Under the pieces are notes generated by a model, which saw nothing but the letters and a program-made list of their open reading frames with translations, searched no databases and was not told the origin of the DNA. From 9FT-COMBO-48-23 sp963754385 (lineage in GTDB: Bacteria; Chloroflexota; Dehalococcoidia; GIF9; UBA5629), in the NCBI GenBank assembly GCA_963754385.1, contig CAVWGE010000001.1:470433-534432 (forward strand): a stretch of 64,000 bases of DNA. Direction: 5' to 3'. The position numbers and the translations under genes were made by a program. This document shows positions 51,937-59,877 of the stretch, in pieces. Each line of letters opens with the position of its first letter. The first letter of the stretch is position 1.

Positions 51937-52620
51937 AATCACCCTGGCGTCAACCGCTACAGCCCCATCCTTGTAAGCAAAAACCGGATTAAGGTCAAGC
52001 TCCTTTATCTCCGGATTCTTATCAATAAAATCAGACACCTTTAATATCAGAGCTTCCAGAAATGGAATGTCAGCCGGCTCCTGTCCCCTATAACCTTCAA
52101 GCAAAGGATACCCCTTTATCTCCTTTATCATCTGGCTGGCATCCCTTTTGACCAGCGGAACTATCCTGAAGGAAACGTCTTTCAGCACCTCAACCAGTAT
52201 TCCCCCCAGGCCGAACATCAATACAGGTCCGAATTGTTCATCCTTAGTCATGCCAATTACGACTTCTACCCCGGGGTGAGCCATTTTCTGCACCGATATA
52301 CCCTCTATCTTCGCCTTCGGGTAGTGCTTCTTAATCGCAGATAGAATTTCACTATACGCTTTGCCTACCTGAATGGCATTAGCCAAGCTTAATCTAACAC
52401 CACCGGAATCGCTCTTATGAACAACGTCTGGTGAAACTATTTTTAGCACCACTGGGAAACCCATCTTCTTGCTCAGAGAAACCGCTTCTGCTTTTGTCCG
52501 TGCCAGTTTAGCTTCCACAATAGGTATTCCAGCACTCTTAATAATCTCCTTAGACTCGATCTCGGTCAAATTTGCCCTGTTTTCCTTCCTGGCCTGCTTT
52601 AATATCTCGTTTTTAGTCAT
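51919..52620 (-). CDS. ADP-forming acyl-CoA synthetase, beta subunit (ATP-grasp), intact copy
   Basis: The 233-residue protein is the full ATP-grasp beta subunit, which has about this length in the split ADP-forming acyl-CoA synthetases. Features include ESKEIIKSAGIPIVEAKLA, VVLKIVSPDVVHKSDSGG with its conserved His, QKMAHPGVEVVIGMTKDEQFGPVLMFGLGGI, and the C-terminal ELDLNPVFAYKDGAVAVDARV. It binds ADP and passes phosphate from the alpha His. A second, truncated copy lies at 53291-53881 and shares 190 of 196 residues with it. Confidence 0.9.
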   Translation of the reverse strand: MTKNEILKQARKENRANLTEIESKEIIKSAGIPIVEAKLARTKAEAVSLSKKMGFPVVLKIVSPDVVHKSDSGGVRLSLANAIQVGKAYSEILSAIKKHYPKAKIEGISVQKMAHPGVEVVIGMTKDEQFGPVLMFGLGGILVEVLKDVSFRIVPLVKRDASQMIKEIKGYPLLEGYRGQEPADIPFLEALILKVSDFIDKNPEIKELDLNPVFAYKDGAVAVDARVILEPAS

Positions 52621-52882
52621 TTAAAGTCCTGCCTTAAAGTTATCAGCCATAAAAGCGACCTCAATTTTAGCCTATTTCACCACTACTTGCAAAGCATCCG
52701 GAATGTGTTTCTCGCCAATTTTCAGTGAATCGTTATTTGCAGCTTGCCATCACTACGACCGGTAAGCTCTAGATATATGCCATCGATTTATTATACACTA
52801 AGGTTGAAAGGTAAGAATTCTCTATAAAATGCCGGACTGGAGTGTTATCATATAATTGCAGAAAGGAGCGAGTGCACCAAAA

Positions 52883-53305
52883 TTGTCACAAGCCAAACCC
52901 TCCTATAAGTTAAAGGTTTTAGGTATTGCCGGCAGCCCCCGTCGTGACGGCAACACCGACTATCTGCTTCGACAGGTGATAGCTGGTGCTTCCAACCAGG
53001 GAGCCGAGACGAAGACAGTCATACTTAGCGAATTGAATATTGCACCCTGCCGTCACTGCGATGGCTGTATTAAAACCGGTAAATGCGTGATAGATGACGA
53101 CATGCAATGGATACATAGCGACTTAAGAGAATCTGACCGAATAGTCCTTGCCTCACCTATTTTTTTCATGGGGGTTACTGCCCAAACCAAAGCTATGATT
53201 GACCGCTGCCAGGCGCTATGGGTAATTAAATACGTACTTAAGCTTCCGGTAGCGATCACTCCCGGCAAAGAACGCAAGGGTATTTTTGTCTCAAGACACC
53301 TTTAA
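52883..53305 (+). pseudogene. Truncated iron-sulfur flavoprotein copy
   Basis: This is the first copy of the flavoprotein gene, starting at TTG 52883 (same site as the intact copy). It encodes 140 residues, then runs over the duplication junction after KGIFVS and ends RHL with a TAA supplied by the antisense strand of the beta gene. It keeps the FMN-binding GIAGSPRRDGNTDYL and the CX2CX2CX5C cluster motif but loses the C-terminal 65 residues. Whether a stable product is made is unknown. Confidence 0.8.
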
Positions 53306-53881
53306 TATCAGAGCTTCCAGAAATGGAATGTCAGCCGGCTCCTGTCCCCTATAACCTTCAAGCAAAGGATACCCCTTTATCTCCTTTATCATCTGACTGG
53401 CATCCCTTTTGGTCAGCGGAACTATCCTGAAGGAAACGTCTTTCAGCACCTCAACCAGTATTCCCCCCAGGCCAAACATCAATACAGGTCCGAATTGTTC
53501 ATCCTTAGTCATGCCGATTATGACTTCTACCCCGGGGTGAGCCATTTTCTGCACCGATATACCCTCTATCTTCGCCTTTGGGTAGTGCTTCTTAATCGCA
53601 GATAGAATTTCACTATAAGCTTTGCCTACCTGAGTGGCATTAGCCAAGCCTAATCTGACACCACCGGAATCGCTCTTATGAACAACATCTGGTGAGACTA
53701 TTTTTAGCACCACTGGGAAGCCCATCTTCTTGCTCAGAGAAACCGCTTCTGCTTTTGTCCGCGCCAGTTTAGCTTCCACAACAGGTATCCCAGCACTCTT
53801 AATAATCTCCTTAGACTCGATCTCGGTCAAATTTGCTCTGTTTTCCTTCCTGGCCTGCCTCAATATCTCGTTTTTAGTCAT
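53291..53881 (-). pseudogene. Truncated ADP-forming acyl-CoA synthetase beta subunit copy
   Basis: The second copy of the ATP-grasp subunit has an intact start and 196 residues, but ends exactly at the duplication junction after LILKVS, where TGA comes from the flavoprotein unit. It lacks the last 37 residues with ELDLNPVF. Only six residues differ from the intact copy (for example K8R, I34V, S78G). About 14 further DNA differences are silent, so it appears to have been selected for some time, or exchanged sequence with the intact copy. Confidence 0.8.
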
Positions 53882-54143
53882 TTAGGTCCTGCCTTAAAGT
53901 TATCAGCCATAAAAGCGACCTCAATTTTAGCCTATTTCACCACTGCTTGCAAAGCATCCGGAATGTGGTTCTTGCCAATTTTCAGTGAATCGTTATTTGC
54001 AGCTTGCCATCACTACAACCGGTAAGCTCTAGATATATGCCATCGATTTATTATACACTAAGGTTGAGGAGGTAAGAATTCTCTATAAAATGCCGGACTG
54101 GAGTGTTATCATATAATTACAGAAAGGAGCGAGTGCACCAAAA

Positions 54144-54758
54144 TTGTCACAAGCCAAACCCTCTTATAAGTTAAAGGTTTTAGGTATTGCCGGCAGTCCC
54201 CGTCGTGACGGCAACACCGACTATCTGCTTCAACAGGTAATAGCTGGTGCTTCCAGCCAGGGAGCCGAGACGAAGACAGTCATCCTTAGCGAACTGAATA
54301 TTTCACCCTGCCGTCACTGTGATGGCTGTATTAAAACCGGTAAATGCGTGATAGATGACGACATGCAATGGATACATAGCGACTTAAGAGAATCTGACCG
54401 AATAGTCCTTGCCTCACCTATTTTTTTCATGGGGGTTACTGCCCAAACCAAAGCTATGATTGACCGCTGCCAGGCGCTATGGGTAATTAAATACGTACTT
54501 AAGCTTCCAGTAGCGATTAATCCCGGCAAAGAACGCAAGGGTATTTTTGTCTCAGTAGGTGGCACAAGGCTCCGCGACCTGTTTCAGCCGGCCATGGCTA
54601 CGGTCAAGAGCTGGTTCACAACCATGGATATCAACTATGATGGTAACTTAGTCTTCTCCGGAATTGATGAAATGAAAGCCATCCTTCGGCACCCAACGGC
54701 ACTGCAAGATGCCTTTGTTATCGGTCAAAAACTAGCTGCTGGTAATACGCAAAAGTAA
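54144..54758 (+). CDS. Iron-sulfur flavoprotein (NAD(P)H-dependent FMN reductase family), intact copy
   Basis: The 204-residue protein starts at TTG 54144 downstream of an AAAGGAG site; a nearby GTG is out of frame. The flavodoxin-like fold shows VLGIAGSPRRDGNTDYLL for the FMN phosphate and CRHCDGCIKTGKC (CX2CX2CX5C) near residue 53, as in archaeal iron-sulfur flavoproteins that carry FMN and [4Fe-4S]. ASPIFFMGVTAQTK completes the flavin site. It probably moves electrons from ferredoxin or reduces oxygen or toxic compounds. The divergent beta-subunit copy shares its 262-bp promoter region. Confidence 0.87.
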   Translation: MSQAKPSYKLKVLGIAGSPRRDGNTDYLLQQVIAGASSQGAETKTVILSELNISPCRHCDGCIKTGKCVIDDDMQWIHSDLRESDRIVLASPIFFMGVTAQTKAMIDRCQALWVIKYVLKLPVAINPGKERKGIFVSVGGTRLRDLFQPAMATVKSWFTTMDINYDGNLVFSGIDEMKAILRHPTALQDAFVIGQKLAAGNTQK

Positions 54759-54794
54759 ACTCCAGATCAAATAAAAATCCTGGTGCTGAATGCT

Positions 54795-54823
54795 TTATCA
54801 ATTGTAGCAACTCATGTTAAAAT
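54795..54823 (+). promoter_or_regulatory. Promoter of the acyl-CoA dehydrogenase operon
   Basis: TTATCA (54795-54800) and TAAAAT (54818-54823) are 17 bp apart, with TG before the -10 (ATGTTAAAAT). The same TTATCA-17-TAAAAT layout lies before rimI. The leader is about 80 nt and contains a 37-codon frame behind AGGAG (54865-54978), which overlaps the start of the dehydrogenase. Confidence 0.55.
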
Positions 54824-54910
54824 GTTTCGGCCTGGAATTGCAGAATTAGCATAGGAGACCACCCATGCCGAGTAAAAAGAAGCAGGAAAATAAATCAGGA
54901 AGGATAGACA

Positions 54911-56056
54911 ATGGATTTCGAATTAACCGAAGAGCAAAAGATGTTCCAGACCATGGTACACGACTTTGCCACCAATGAAGTAAAACCCATAGCGGCAAAG
55001 ATTGATGAGGAGGGAAAATATCCAGCCGAAATCATAAAGAAGGCAGCCGATTTGGGTCTATTCGGAGTTACTATTTCCGAGGAATATGGGGGCAGCGGCG
55101 GTGATTATCTGTCTATGGCTATAGCTGCAGAAGAATTATGTCGGGCTTCGGCCTCTGTGGGTACAGTTTTTCTAGCCAGCTTATCACTAGCCTGCTACCC
55201 TATATACAAATTTGGTAACGAAGAACAAAAACGTAAGTATGTTTCACCTATAGCCAGAGGTGAAAAACTAGCCTGTTTTGCCCTGACTGAGTCCTGTGCT
55301 GGAAGCGACGCCGGAGCTCTGGAGACTACTGCCACACTGCAAGATGACAAATATGTTCTAAATGGCACCAAGATATTCATAACTAACGGCGCTGAAGCTG
55401 ACATTGCCACAGTCTTCGCAACTATTGACAAGTCGTTGGGACACCGGGGCATAACCGCTTTCATCGTCGAAAAAGGTACTCCTGGCTTTTCCGTAGGCAA
55501 GGAGGAGAACAAACTCGGCATACGTGGCTCATCGACAGCAGAGCTGGTCTTTGAAAACTGTCAAATACCGGCAGCTAACTTGTTAGGTGAGCAATGTCGT
55601 GGGTTAAGAGTAGCCTTGGAGGCGATAGATTCCAGCCGGGTTACTGTAGCCGCTCAGGCATTAGGTATTGCCCAGGCTGCTTTTGACGATTCTCTTGCCT
55701 ATACTAAAGAACGCCAGCAATTCGGGCAACCGATAGCTAACTTTCAGGCAATTCAATGGATGCTAGCCGATATGGCAACTCATATTGATGCTGCTCGACT
55801 GCTGACCTACCGAGCCGCCTGGCTCAAAGACCATGATATGCCATTTATTAAGGAGGCAGCTATGGCAAAGGTCTATGCTGCCGAAACATCTAGAATGGTT
55901 ACCAACAATGCTATTCAAATTCACGGCGGTTACGGCTATTGCAAAGACTATCCCGTAGAGCGCTACCTGCGTGATGCTAAAATAACTGAAATCTATGAGG
56001 GAACTTCAGAGATGCAGAGAATGACAATAGCCAGAGCTCTTATAAGAGAAGGCTAA
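54911..56056 (+). CDS. Acyl-CoA dehydrogenase
   Basis: The 381-residue flavoprotein has the standard short-chain acyl-CoA dehydrogenase layout. The FAD-binding CFALTESCAGSDAGAL lies near residue 120, FITNGAEAD near 157, the helical C-terminal part contains RQQFGQPIANFQAIQ, and the catalytic Glu is in EIYEGTSEMQRM near 363. Its closest pattern is butyryl-CoA or short-chain dehydrogenases; chain length is not shown. It oxidises acyl-CoA to enoyl-CoA and passes electrons to ETF, not found here. It begins a three-gene operon with methylmalonyl-CoA enzymes. Confidence 0.93.
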   Translation: MDFELTEEQKMFQTMVHDFATNEVKPIAAKIDEEGKYPAEIIKKAADLGLFGVTISEEYGGSGGDYLSMAIAAEELCRASASVGTVFLASLSLACYPIYKFGNEEQKRKYVSPIARGEKLACFALTESCAGSDAGALETTATLQDDKYVLNGTKIFITNGAEADIATVFATIDKSLGHRGITAFIVEKGTPGFSVGKEENKLGIRGSSTAELVFENCQIPAANLLGEQCRGLRVALEAIDSSRVTVAAQALGIAQAAFDDSLAYTKERQQFGQPIANFQAIQWMLADMATHIDAARLLTYRAAWLKDHDMPFIKEAAMAKVYAAETSRMVTNNAIQIHGGYGYCKDYPVERYLRDAKITEIYEGTSEMQRMTIARALIREG

Positions 56057-56066
56057 CGGAGAGAAA

Positions 56067-56468
56067 ATGATTAAGAAAATTCATCATATTGCTGTTGTAG
56101 TCAAAAACCTGGATGAGGCGCTCGAACTTTATGATAACCTTTTCGGCACCAAACCCAGCAAGATAGAAACGATACAACAGCAAGGAGTAAAGGTAGCCCT
56201 CTTGCCTATGGCTGAAGGCGGTGAAATTGAGCTTCTCGAGCCGATTGACCCTCAAGGTGGCATAGCCAAATTTCTTGAAAGCCGGGGGGAGGGAATCCAC
56301 CACATCTGCTTCGAAGTTGAAAACGTTGACCAGGAGCTTTGTGTGCTCGCTGACAAGGGCGCTCAATTGCTTGATAAGCAAGGTCGTCCGGGCTTAGCTG
56401 GTAAAGTCGGCTTCATACATCCCAAATCGACAAAAGGGGTACTTATTGAACTGGCACAAAAAGTATAA
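56067..56468 (+). CDS. mce: Methylmalonyl-CoA epimerase
   Basis: The 133-residue protein has the VOC fold with two metal-binding His in IHHIAVVVKNLDEALELY and EGIHHICFEVENVDQEL, and a Glu ligand in the final GVLIELAQK. AEGGEIELLEPI near residue 50 completes the metal site. It interconverts (R)- and (S)-methylmalonyl-CoA in propionate metabolism. It lies 10 bp after the acyl-CoA dehydrogenase and 12 bp before the mutase B12 subunit, all with clear ribosome sites. Confidence 0.93.
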   Translation: MIKKIHHIAVVVKNLDEALELYDNLFGTKPSKIETIQQQGVKVALLPMAEGGEIELLEPIDPQGGIAKFLESRGEGIHHICFEVENVDQELCVLADKGAQLLDKQGRPGLAGKVGFIHPKSTKGVLIELAQKV

Positions 56469-56480
56469 GGAGAGAAGCCA

Positions 56481-56891
56481 ATGGCAGAAGAAACTAGAAT
56501 CCGAGTGCTAGTGGCAAAACCGGGACTTGATGGCCATGACCGTGGAGCCAAGGTAGTTGCCAGAGCCCTCCGAGATGCTGGCATGGAAGTAATCTATACT
56601 GGAATCAGACAGACACCGGAAATGATTGTCGAGGCAGCGATACAGGAAGATGTAGATGTTGTCGGCTTAAGCATTCTCTCTGGTGCACACTTGGAGCTTT
56701 TCCCACCGATTGCGGAAGGGCTTAAGAAAAAGGGAAAGGCCGATGTTCTATTCGTTGCCGGCGGTATTATACCTGATGAGGATATCCCTGCTTTACGAAA
56801 AATAGGTATAAAAGCTATTTTTGGTCCCGGTACCCCTACACCTAAAATTATCGAGTTTATTAAGAACGAGCTCGCTGCCAAAAAGAACTAG
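56481..56891 (+). CDS. Methylmalonyl-CoA mutase, B12-binding (small) subunit
   Basis: The 136-residue protein is a free cobalamin-binding domain. DxHxxG is seen in KPGLDGHDRGAKVV near residue 18, SILSGAH near 62 and GGIIPDEDIPAL plus FGPGTPTP near 90-117 complete the B12 pocket. The catalytic large subunit (TIM barrel) is not in the window, so this belongs to the split form of methylmalonyl-CoA mutase or a close relative such as isobutyryl-CoA or ethylmalonyl-CoA mutase. Next to mce, methylmalonyl-CoA is the best guess. It would rearrange (R)-methylmalonyl-CoA to succinyl-CoA. Confidence 0.88.
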   Translation: MAEETRIRVLVAKPGLDGHDRGAKVVARALRDAGMEVIYTGIRQTPEMIVEAAIQEDVDVVGLSILSGAHLELFPPIAEGLKKKGKADVLFVAGGIIPDEDIPALRKIGIKAIFGPGTPTPKIIEFIKNELAAKKN

Positions 56892-56900
56892 GCTCGATTG

Positions 56901-57827
56901 TCAGCTTCTGCCCTTTCCAACGATAGCCTCCATATTCCTTAAGTTTTTTCTCTCCATAAATCGCCTGATACCGTCCAGTATATCCAGAGCAGCTTGAGGG
57001 CTAGTTAAGTTAGCCGTACCAACCTGGACAGCACTAGCCCCGGCCATTAAAAACTCTAAGGCATCGTCAGCACAACTAATTCCCCCGCAGCCTATTATGG
57101 GTATATCCAAAACCCCAGCAACCTTGTACACCATGTATAAAGCGAGCGGCTTTATTGCTGGACCGGACAGCCCACCAGCAATATTGCCTAAGGAAGGTCG
57201 GCACTCATTTATATCAATTGCCATCCCCCGTACAGTGTTAATCAGGGTTACGGCATCGGCTCCGGCTTCGCTTACCGCTAAGGCAATCTCTACAATATCC
57301 GTCACATTGGGGCTCAACTTTAGTATAACAGGCAAGCTGCTGGCTGCTTTAACCGCCGCTGTAACCTCGGCAGCAGCTTTTGAATTTGTGCCAAACTCCA
57401 TGCCCCCACATGCTATATTGGGACAGCTTATGTTAACCTCGATGCCGCTCACTCCAGCAACTCCATCCAGCCTGGCAGCGACCTCTGCATACTCATCAAT
57501 GGTCTCACCAGCGATATTGACAATGACCGGCACCCGCCACTTAGCCCAAATAGGAGCTTTCTCTTTTATCACAGCTTCAACCCCAACATTCTCCAGTCCT
57601 ACAGAATTAAGGATTCCACGAGTTGTTTCCACTAGACGAGATTGTGGATTGCCCTCTCTGGGCTTTAAAGTTGTGCCCTTACAAACGATAGCTCCCAGCC
57701 TTTGCATATCAACCAGTTCGCTATATTCAATGCCATAGCCAAAGGTGCCAGAAGCTGTCATCACAGGATTAGTCAAAAACAAGCCCCTTTGGTGGGACGG
57801 TGCTAACTGGACGCTTAAGTCAACCAT
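56901..57827 (-). CDS. pyrD: Dihydroorotate dehydrogenase, class 1B catalytic subunit
   Basis: The 308-residue FMN enzyme has NPVMTASGTFGYGIEYSEL near the N-terminus, KGTTLKPREGNPQSR, the catalytic Cys in EVNISCPNIACGG near residue 130, VILKLSPNVTDI, GGLSGPAIKPLAL and the phosphate loop PIIGCGGISCADDALEFL. Cys as active base and the KGTTLKPR segment mark class 1B, which needs the iron-sulfur flavoprotein PyrK to use NAD. No pyrK is adjacent. It is tail to tail with the mutase subunit gene, 9 bp apart, and 1 bp after the thiamine-binding gene. Confidence 0.94.
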   Translation of the reverse strand: MVDLSVQLAPSHQRGLFLTNPVMTASGTFGYGIEYSELVDMQRLGAIVCKGTTLKPREGNPQSRLVETTRGILNSVGLENVGVEAVIKEKAPIWAKWRVPVIVNIAGETIDEYAEVAARLDGVAGVSGIEVNISCPNIACGGMEFGTNSKAAAEVTAAVKAASSLPVILKLSPNVTDIVEIALAVSEAGADAVTLINTVRGMAIDINECRPSLGNIAGGLSGPAIKPLALYMVYKVAGVLDIPIIGCGGISCADDALEFLMAGASAVQVGTANLTSPQAALDILDGIRRFMERKNLRNMEAIVGKGRS

Positions 57828-57828
57828 T

Positions 57829-58152
57829 TCAAGCTTTAATTGATGGACGCAATTTGCGCACGGATTCTACTTTGTCTACCATCGTTGCTGGTTTATCTCG
57901 ACGATCATCAATTTTAAGAAAGGTAACCACTCGCGACGCTCCTTTATTAAAGGGAACCTCGTGCATTTTGTGAATTGCTTCGAGCACTTTATCAAGAGGA
58001 CCTTCAATGATAGTCCCCATCGGCGTTAGCCGGTAAGACATGTCTTTCCTGTCTTCCAGAACCTCAAGACACGCAGCAATATAACGACTAAGTCCGGTAT
58101 CACCGGTGCCTATCGGAATAATTGATATCTCAGCGACAACTCGTCCTTTCAT
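57829..58152 (-). CDS. MTH1187-family thiamine-binding protein
   Basis: I start at ATG 58152, behind GGAGGTG, leaving 107 residues. The ferredoxin-like fold shows AEISIIPIGTGDTGLSRYIAACLEVL, YRLTPMGTIIEG and SRVVTFLKIDDRRDKPATM, typical of the MTH1187/YkoF-like family (PF01910). Members bind thiamine or hydroxymethylpyrimidine and may sequester or deliver it. The family has no proven enzyme activity. It precedes pyrD by 1 bp and may be cotranscribed. Confidence 0.85.
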   Translation of the reverse strand: MKGRVVAEISIIPIGTGDTGLSRYIAACLEVLEDRKDMSYRLTPMGTIIEGPLDKVLEAIHKMHEVPFNKGASRVVTFLKIDDRRDKPATMVDKVESVRKLRPSIKA

Positions 58153-58229
58153 CACCACCTCCAACGTTTAAGGATTAACAGGCATCTATAGTATAGCCAA
58201 GCTACTGAAGAAATGGTAGTGTGCCTTTT

Positions 58230-58258
58230 TTATCATCTGCAAAGAAATATGCTAAAAT
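58230..58258 (+). promoter_or_regulatory. rimI promoter
   Basis: TTATCA (58230-58235) and TAAAAT (58253-58258) are 17 bp apart; TATGCTAAAAT gives an extended -10. Transcription would start near 58265, about 43 nt before the start codon. Confidence 0.5.
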
Positions 58259-58307
58259 CTCAAAGCGATAGCCTTGACGGACAAAATAGAGGCATTTACA
58301 GGTACAC

Positions 58308-58967
58308 ATGGGCTATATTATCAGGCGAATGCAAGATAGGGATATCCCGCAGGCACTTGAGATCGACCGTGAGGCTTTTCCGACTCAATGGCCTCATCCC
58401 ACGTATGCTTCCTTCAAACAGGAGCTCCGCAACCGGTTAGCCTGTTATATAGTGGTCACTAGACCAATGGAAACTAAAGTAGCCAAACAAAACACCGACG
58501 ACGATGGTTTTTGGCGGAAATTTCTGCGCCTTTTTAGCCGCGACCACACTTCCGGTGAAGAAATACCCCCCCAGAATGAATATATAGTCGGCATAGCTGG
58601 TTTCTGGGTGATGGTGGATGAGGCACATATCACCACTCTTGCTGTGCGAGACGCTTATCGTCGACAAGGGATAGGCGAACAGTTGCTGATTGAAATAATT
58701 GAAAGGGCGGCACAGCTCAACGCAAACGTTGTCACCCTGGAAGCACGTATCTCAAACAAGCAAGCTCAGACACTATATCAGAAGTACGGGTTCCAAAAAG
58801 TTGGAGTGCGCAGGGCTTACTACACAGACAACGGCGAGGATGCGGTGCTTATGACTACAGATTCTCTGACCTCCGACACTTTCCAATCATGCTTTCAGCA
58901 ACAGAAACAGAGCCATATACATCGATGGGGAGACCTATACGTAAATGAACCATCAAAAGTCGCTTGA
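58308..58967 (+). CDS. rimI: GNAT acetyltransferase, RimI-like, with a charged insert
   Basis: The 219-residue protein resembles ribosomal-protein-alanine N-acetyltransferase RimI: IRRMQDRDIPQALEIDREAFP opens the protein, acetyl-CoA is bound by LAVRDAYRRQGIGEQLL near residue 115, and EARISNKQAQTLYQKYGFQKVGVRRAYY completes motif B. A hydrophilic insert of about 40 residues (TKVAKQNTDDDGFWRKFLR and SRDHTSGEE) sits between beta strands near 60-90, which RimI usually lacks. The C-terminus extends 30 residues past the usual end. A tRNA- or protein-acetylating role is possible; no tsaB or tsaE is nearby. Confidence 0.82.
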   Translation: MGYIIRRMQDRDIPQALEIDREAFPTQWPHPTYASFKQELRNRLACYIVVTRPMETKVAKQNTDDDGFWRKFLRLFSRDHTSGEEIPPQNEYIVGIAGFWVMVDEAHITTLAVRDAYRRQGIGEQLLIEIIERAAQLNANVVTLEARISNKQAQTLYQKYGFQKVGVRRAYYTDNGEDAVLMTTDSLTSDTFQSCFQQQKQSHIHRWGDLYVNEPSKVA

Positions 58968-59014
58968 TAACCTTCCTGCATGCCAGCAAACTCTCTTGAC
59001 ATGGGAGTACCACC

Positions 59015-59602
59015 ATGGGTGAGATGAAAAGCGCCTGGGAAAAAGCTATGGAAAAGGCAGAAAAGCTGGGCAAGCTCTCTGAAGAAGAACTTAAACAACG
59101 GGAGTATCAGCCGGCTGGAAACAAACTAGCTGCCAAATACCTTCAAGAAATGGACTATAACCTGGATGCCGAGATGACGAAATACAAAGGCACAGGCATC
59201 AGAAAGTACATTCTTCAAGGTGCTGAGGAGATATTCTTGCGCAGCATAATCCTTCCTAAAAACGAGTATGATATGCAGGCAACAAGACGAGCTATGGCAG
59301 GCCTCAGGCTGCTGAAAGAAAACAAGAAACTTCTTGACACCATCCTCGACCGGATAACCAACCTGCTTAATTATTATGGACAAGCCAGACAGCAAACATA
59401 CCTCCAATTCAAAAAGGATTTCGAAGCTAAACTGCGAGAGCCCAACCAAGCCATGCAACAACAGGTGGGAGCCAAAGTCCGCATTGAACCGGAACAGCAT
59501 CCACAGTTTATGGAGGAGTGGCACCGAATTAACAGCCAGCTCGATGCCCAGTACGAAAAAGCGCTTGAGGAACATAAACAGCAGATATTGAAAATGACCT
59601 AG
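59015..59602 (+). CDS. Orphan all-helical cytoplasmic protein
   Basis: I do not recognise this 195-residue protein. It is charged and helical throughout, opening with WEKAMEKAEKLGKLSEEEL, with a middle part ALRS-like segment AMAGLRLLKENKKLLDTILDRIT and a Gln/Lys-rich C-terminus. There is no signal, membrane segment or cysteine pair. It follows rimI by 47 bp and precedes a 51-codon coiled-coil gene by 20 bp, so the two helical proteins may work together. Homologues may be widespread in its lineage, but that cannot be seen here. Confidence 0.65.
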   Translation: MGEMKSAWEKAMEKAEKLGKLSEEELKQREYQPAGNKLAAKYLQEMDYNLDAEMTKYKGTGIRKYILQGAEEIFLRSIILPKNEYDMQATRRAMAGLRLLKENKKLLDTILDRITNLLNYYGQARQQTYLQFKKDFEAKLREPNQAMQQQVGAKVRIEPEQHPQFMEEWHRINSQLDAQYEKALEEHKQQILKMT

Positions 59603-59622
59603 GTCACATGGAGAGATAAATT

Positions 59623-59778
59623 ATGAAGAAACAGGAATTCGAGGAACTACAGAAAATCTTGAAGGAGATGAACAAAAACTTGGATAATATAGGCTCTCGC
59701 TTAGACAAAATAGATAGTACGCTTGAGAAAATAAAAGGCGAAACAAAGAAAAAGCGCGGCTCTATATTCGACCTTTAA
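59623..59778 (+). CDS. Small coiled-coil protein (51 residues)
   Basis: ATG 59623 follows a GGAGAG site. The product is MKKQEFEELQKILKEMNKNL with a heptad pattern continuing in DNIGSRLDKIDSTLEKI, then a basic tail KKKRGSIFDL. It is a plain dimeric coiled coil with no catalytic motif. It lies 20 bp after the helical orphan gene, and a transcript with it is likely. Function unknown. Confidence 0.6.
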   Translation: MKKQEFEELQKILKEMNKNLDNIGSRLDKIDSTLEKIKGETKKKRGSIFDL

Positions 59779-59877
59779 TGGCAAGTTTTGTCTAGATCGA
59801 GTCCAGACTTAACATGTCACCATCAAATGATTCACAATAGCTCAGTTTTACACCCAAAAACTTGAAAGGAGAGATAG

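Larger units (their letters stand above)
52033..54554. repeat. Exact-junction tandem duplication, two units of 1,261 bp
   Basis: Unit 1 is 52033-53293 and unit 2 is 53294-54554. Both run from within the beta-subunit gene, through the shared divergent promoter region, into the flavoprotein gene. By hand I count about 41 differences (roughly 97% identity), including two compensating single-base indels in the intergenic part, so the offset is 1,261 at both ends. No longer homology flanks the junction. The duplication left one intact beta gene on the left, one intact flavoprotein gene on the right, and two truncated genes in the middle. Confidence 0.93.

Noticed and set aside
54865..54978. 37-codon frame behind AGGAG in the leader of the acyl-CoA dehydrogenase gene
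   Set aside because: It overlaps the dehydrogenase start, is mostly Lys/Arg-rich, and shows no leader-peptide codon run such as repeated regulatory codons. It may be chance, so I did not list it as a gene.
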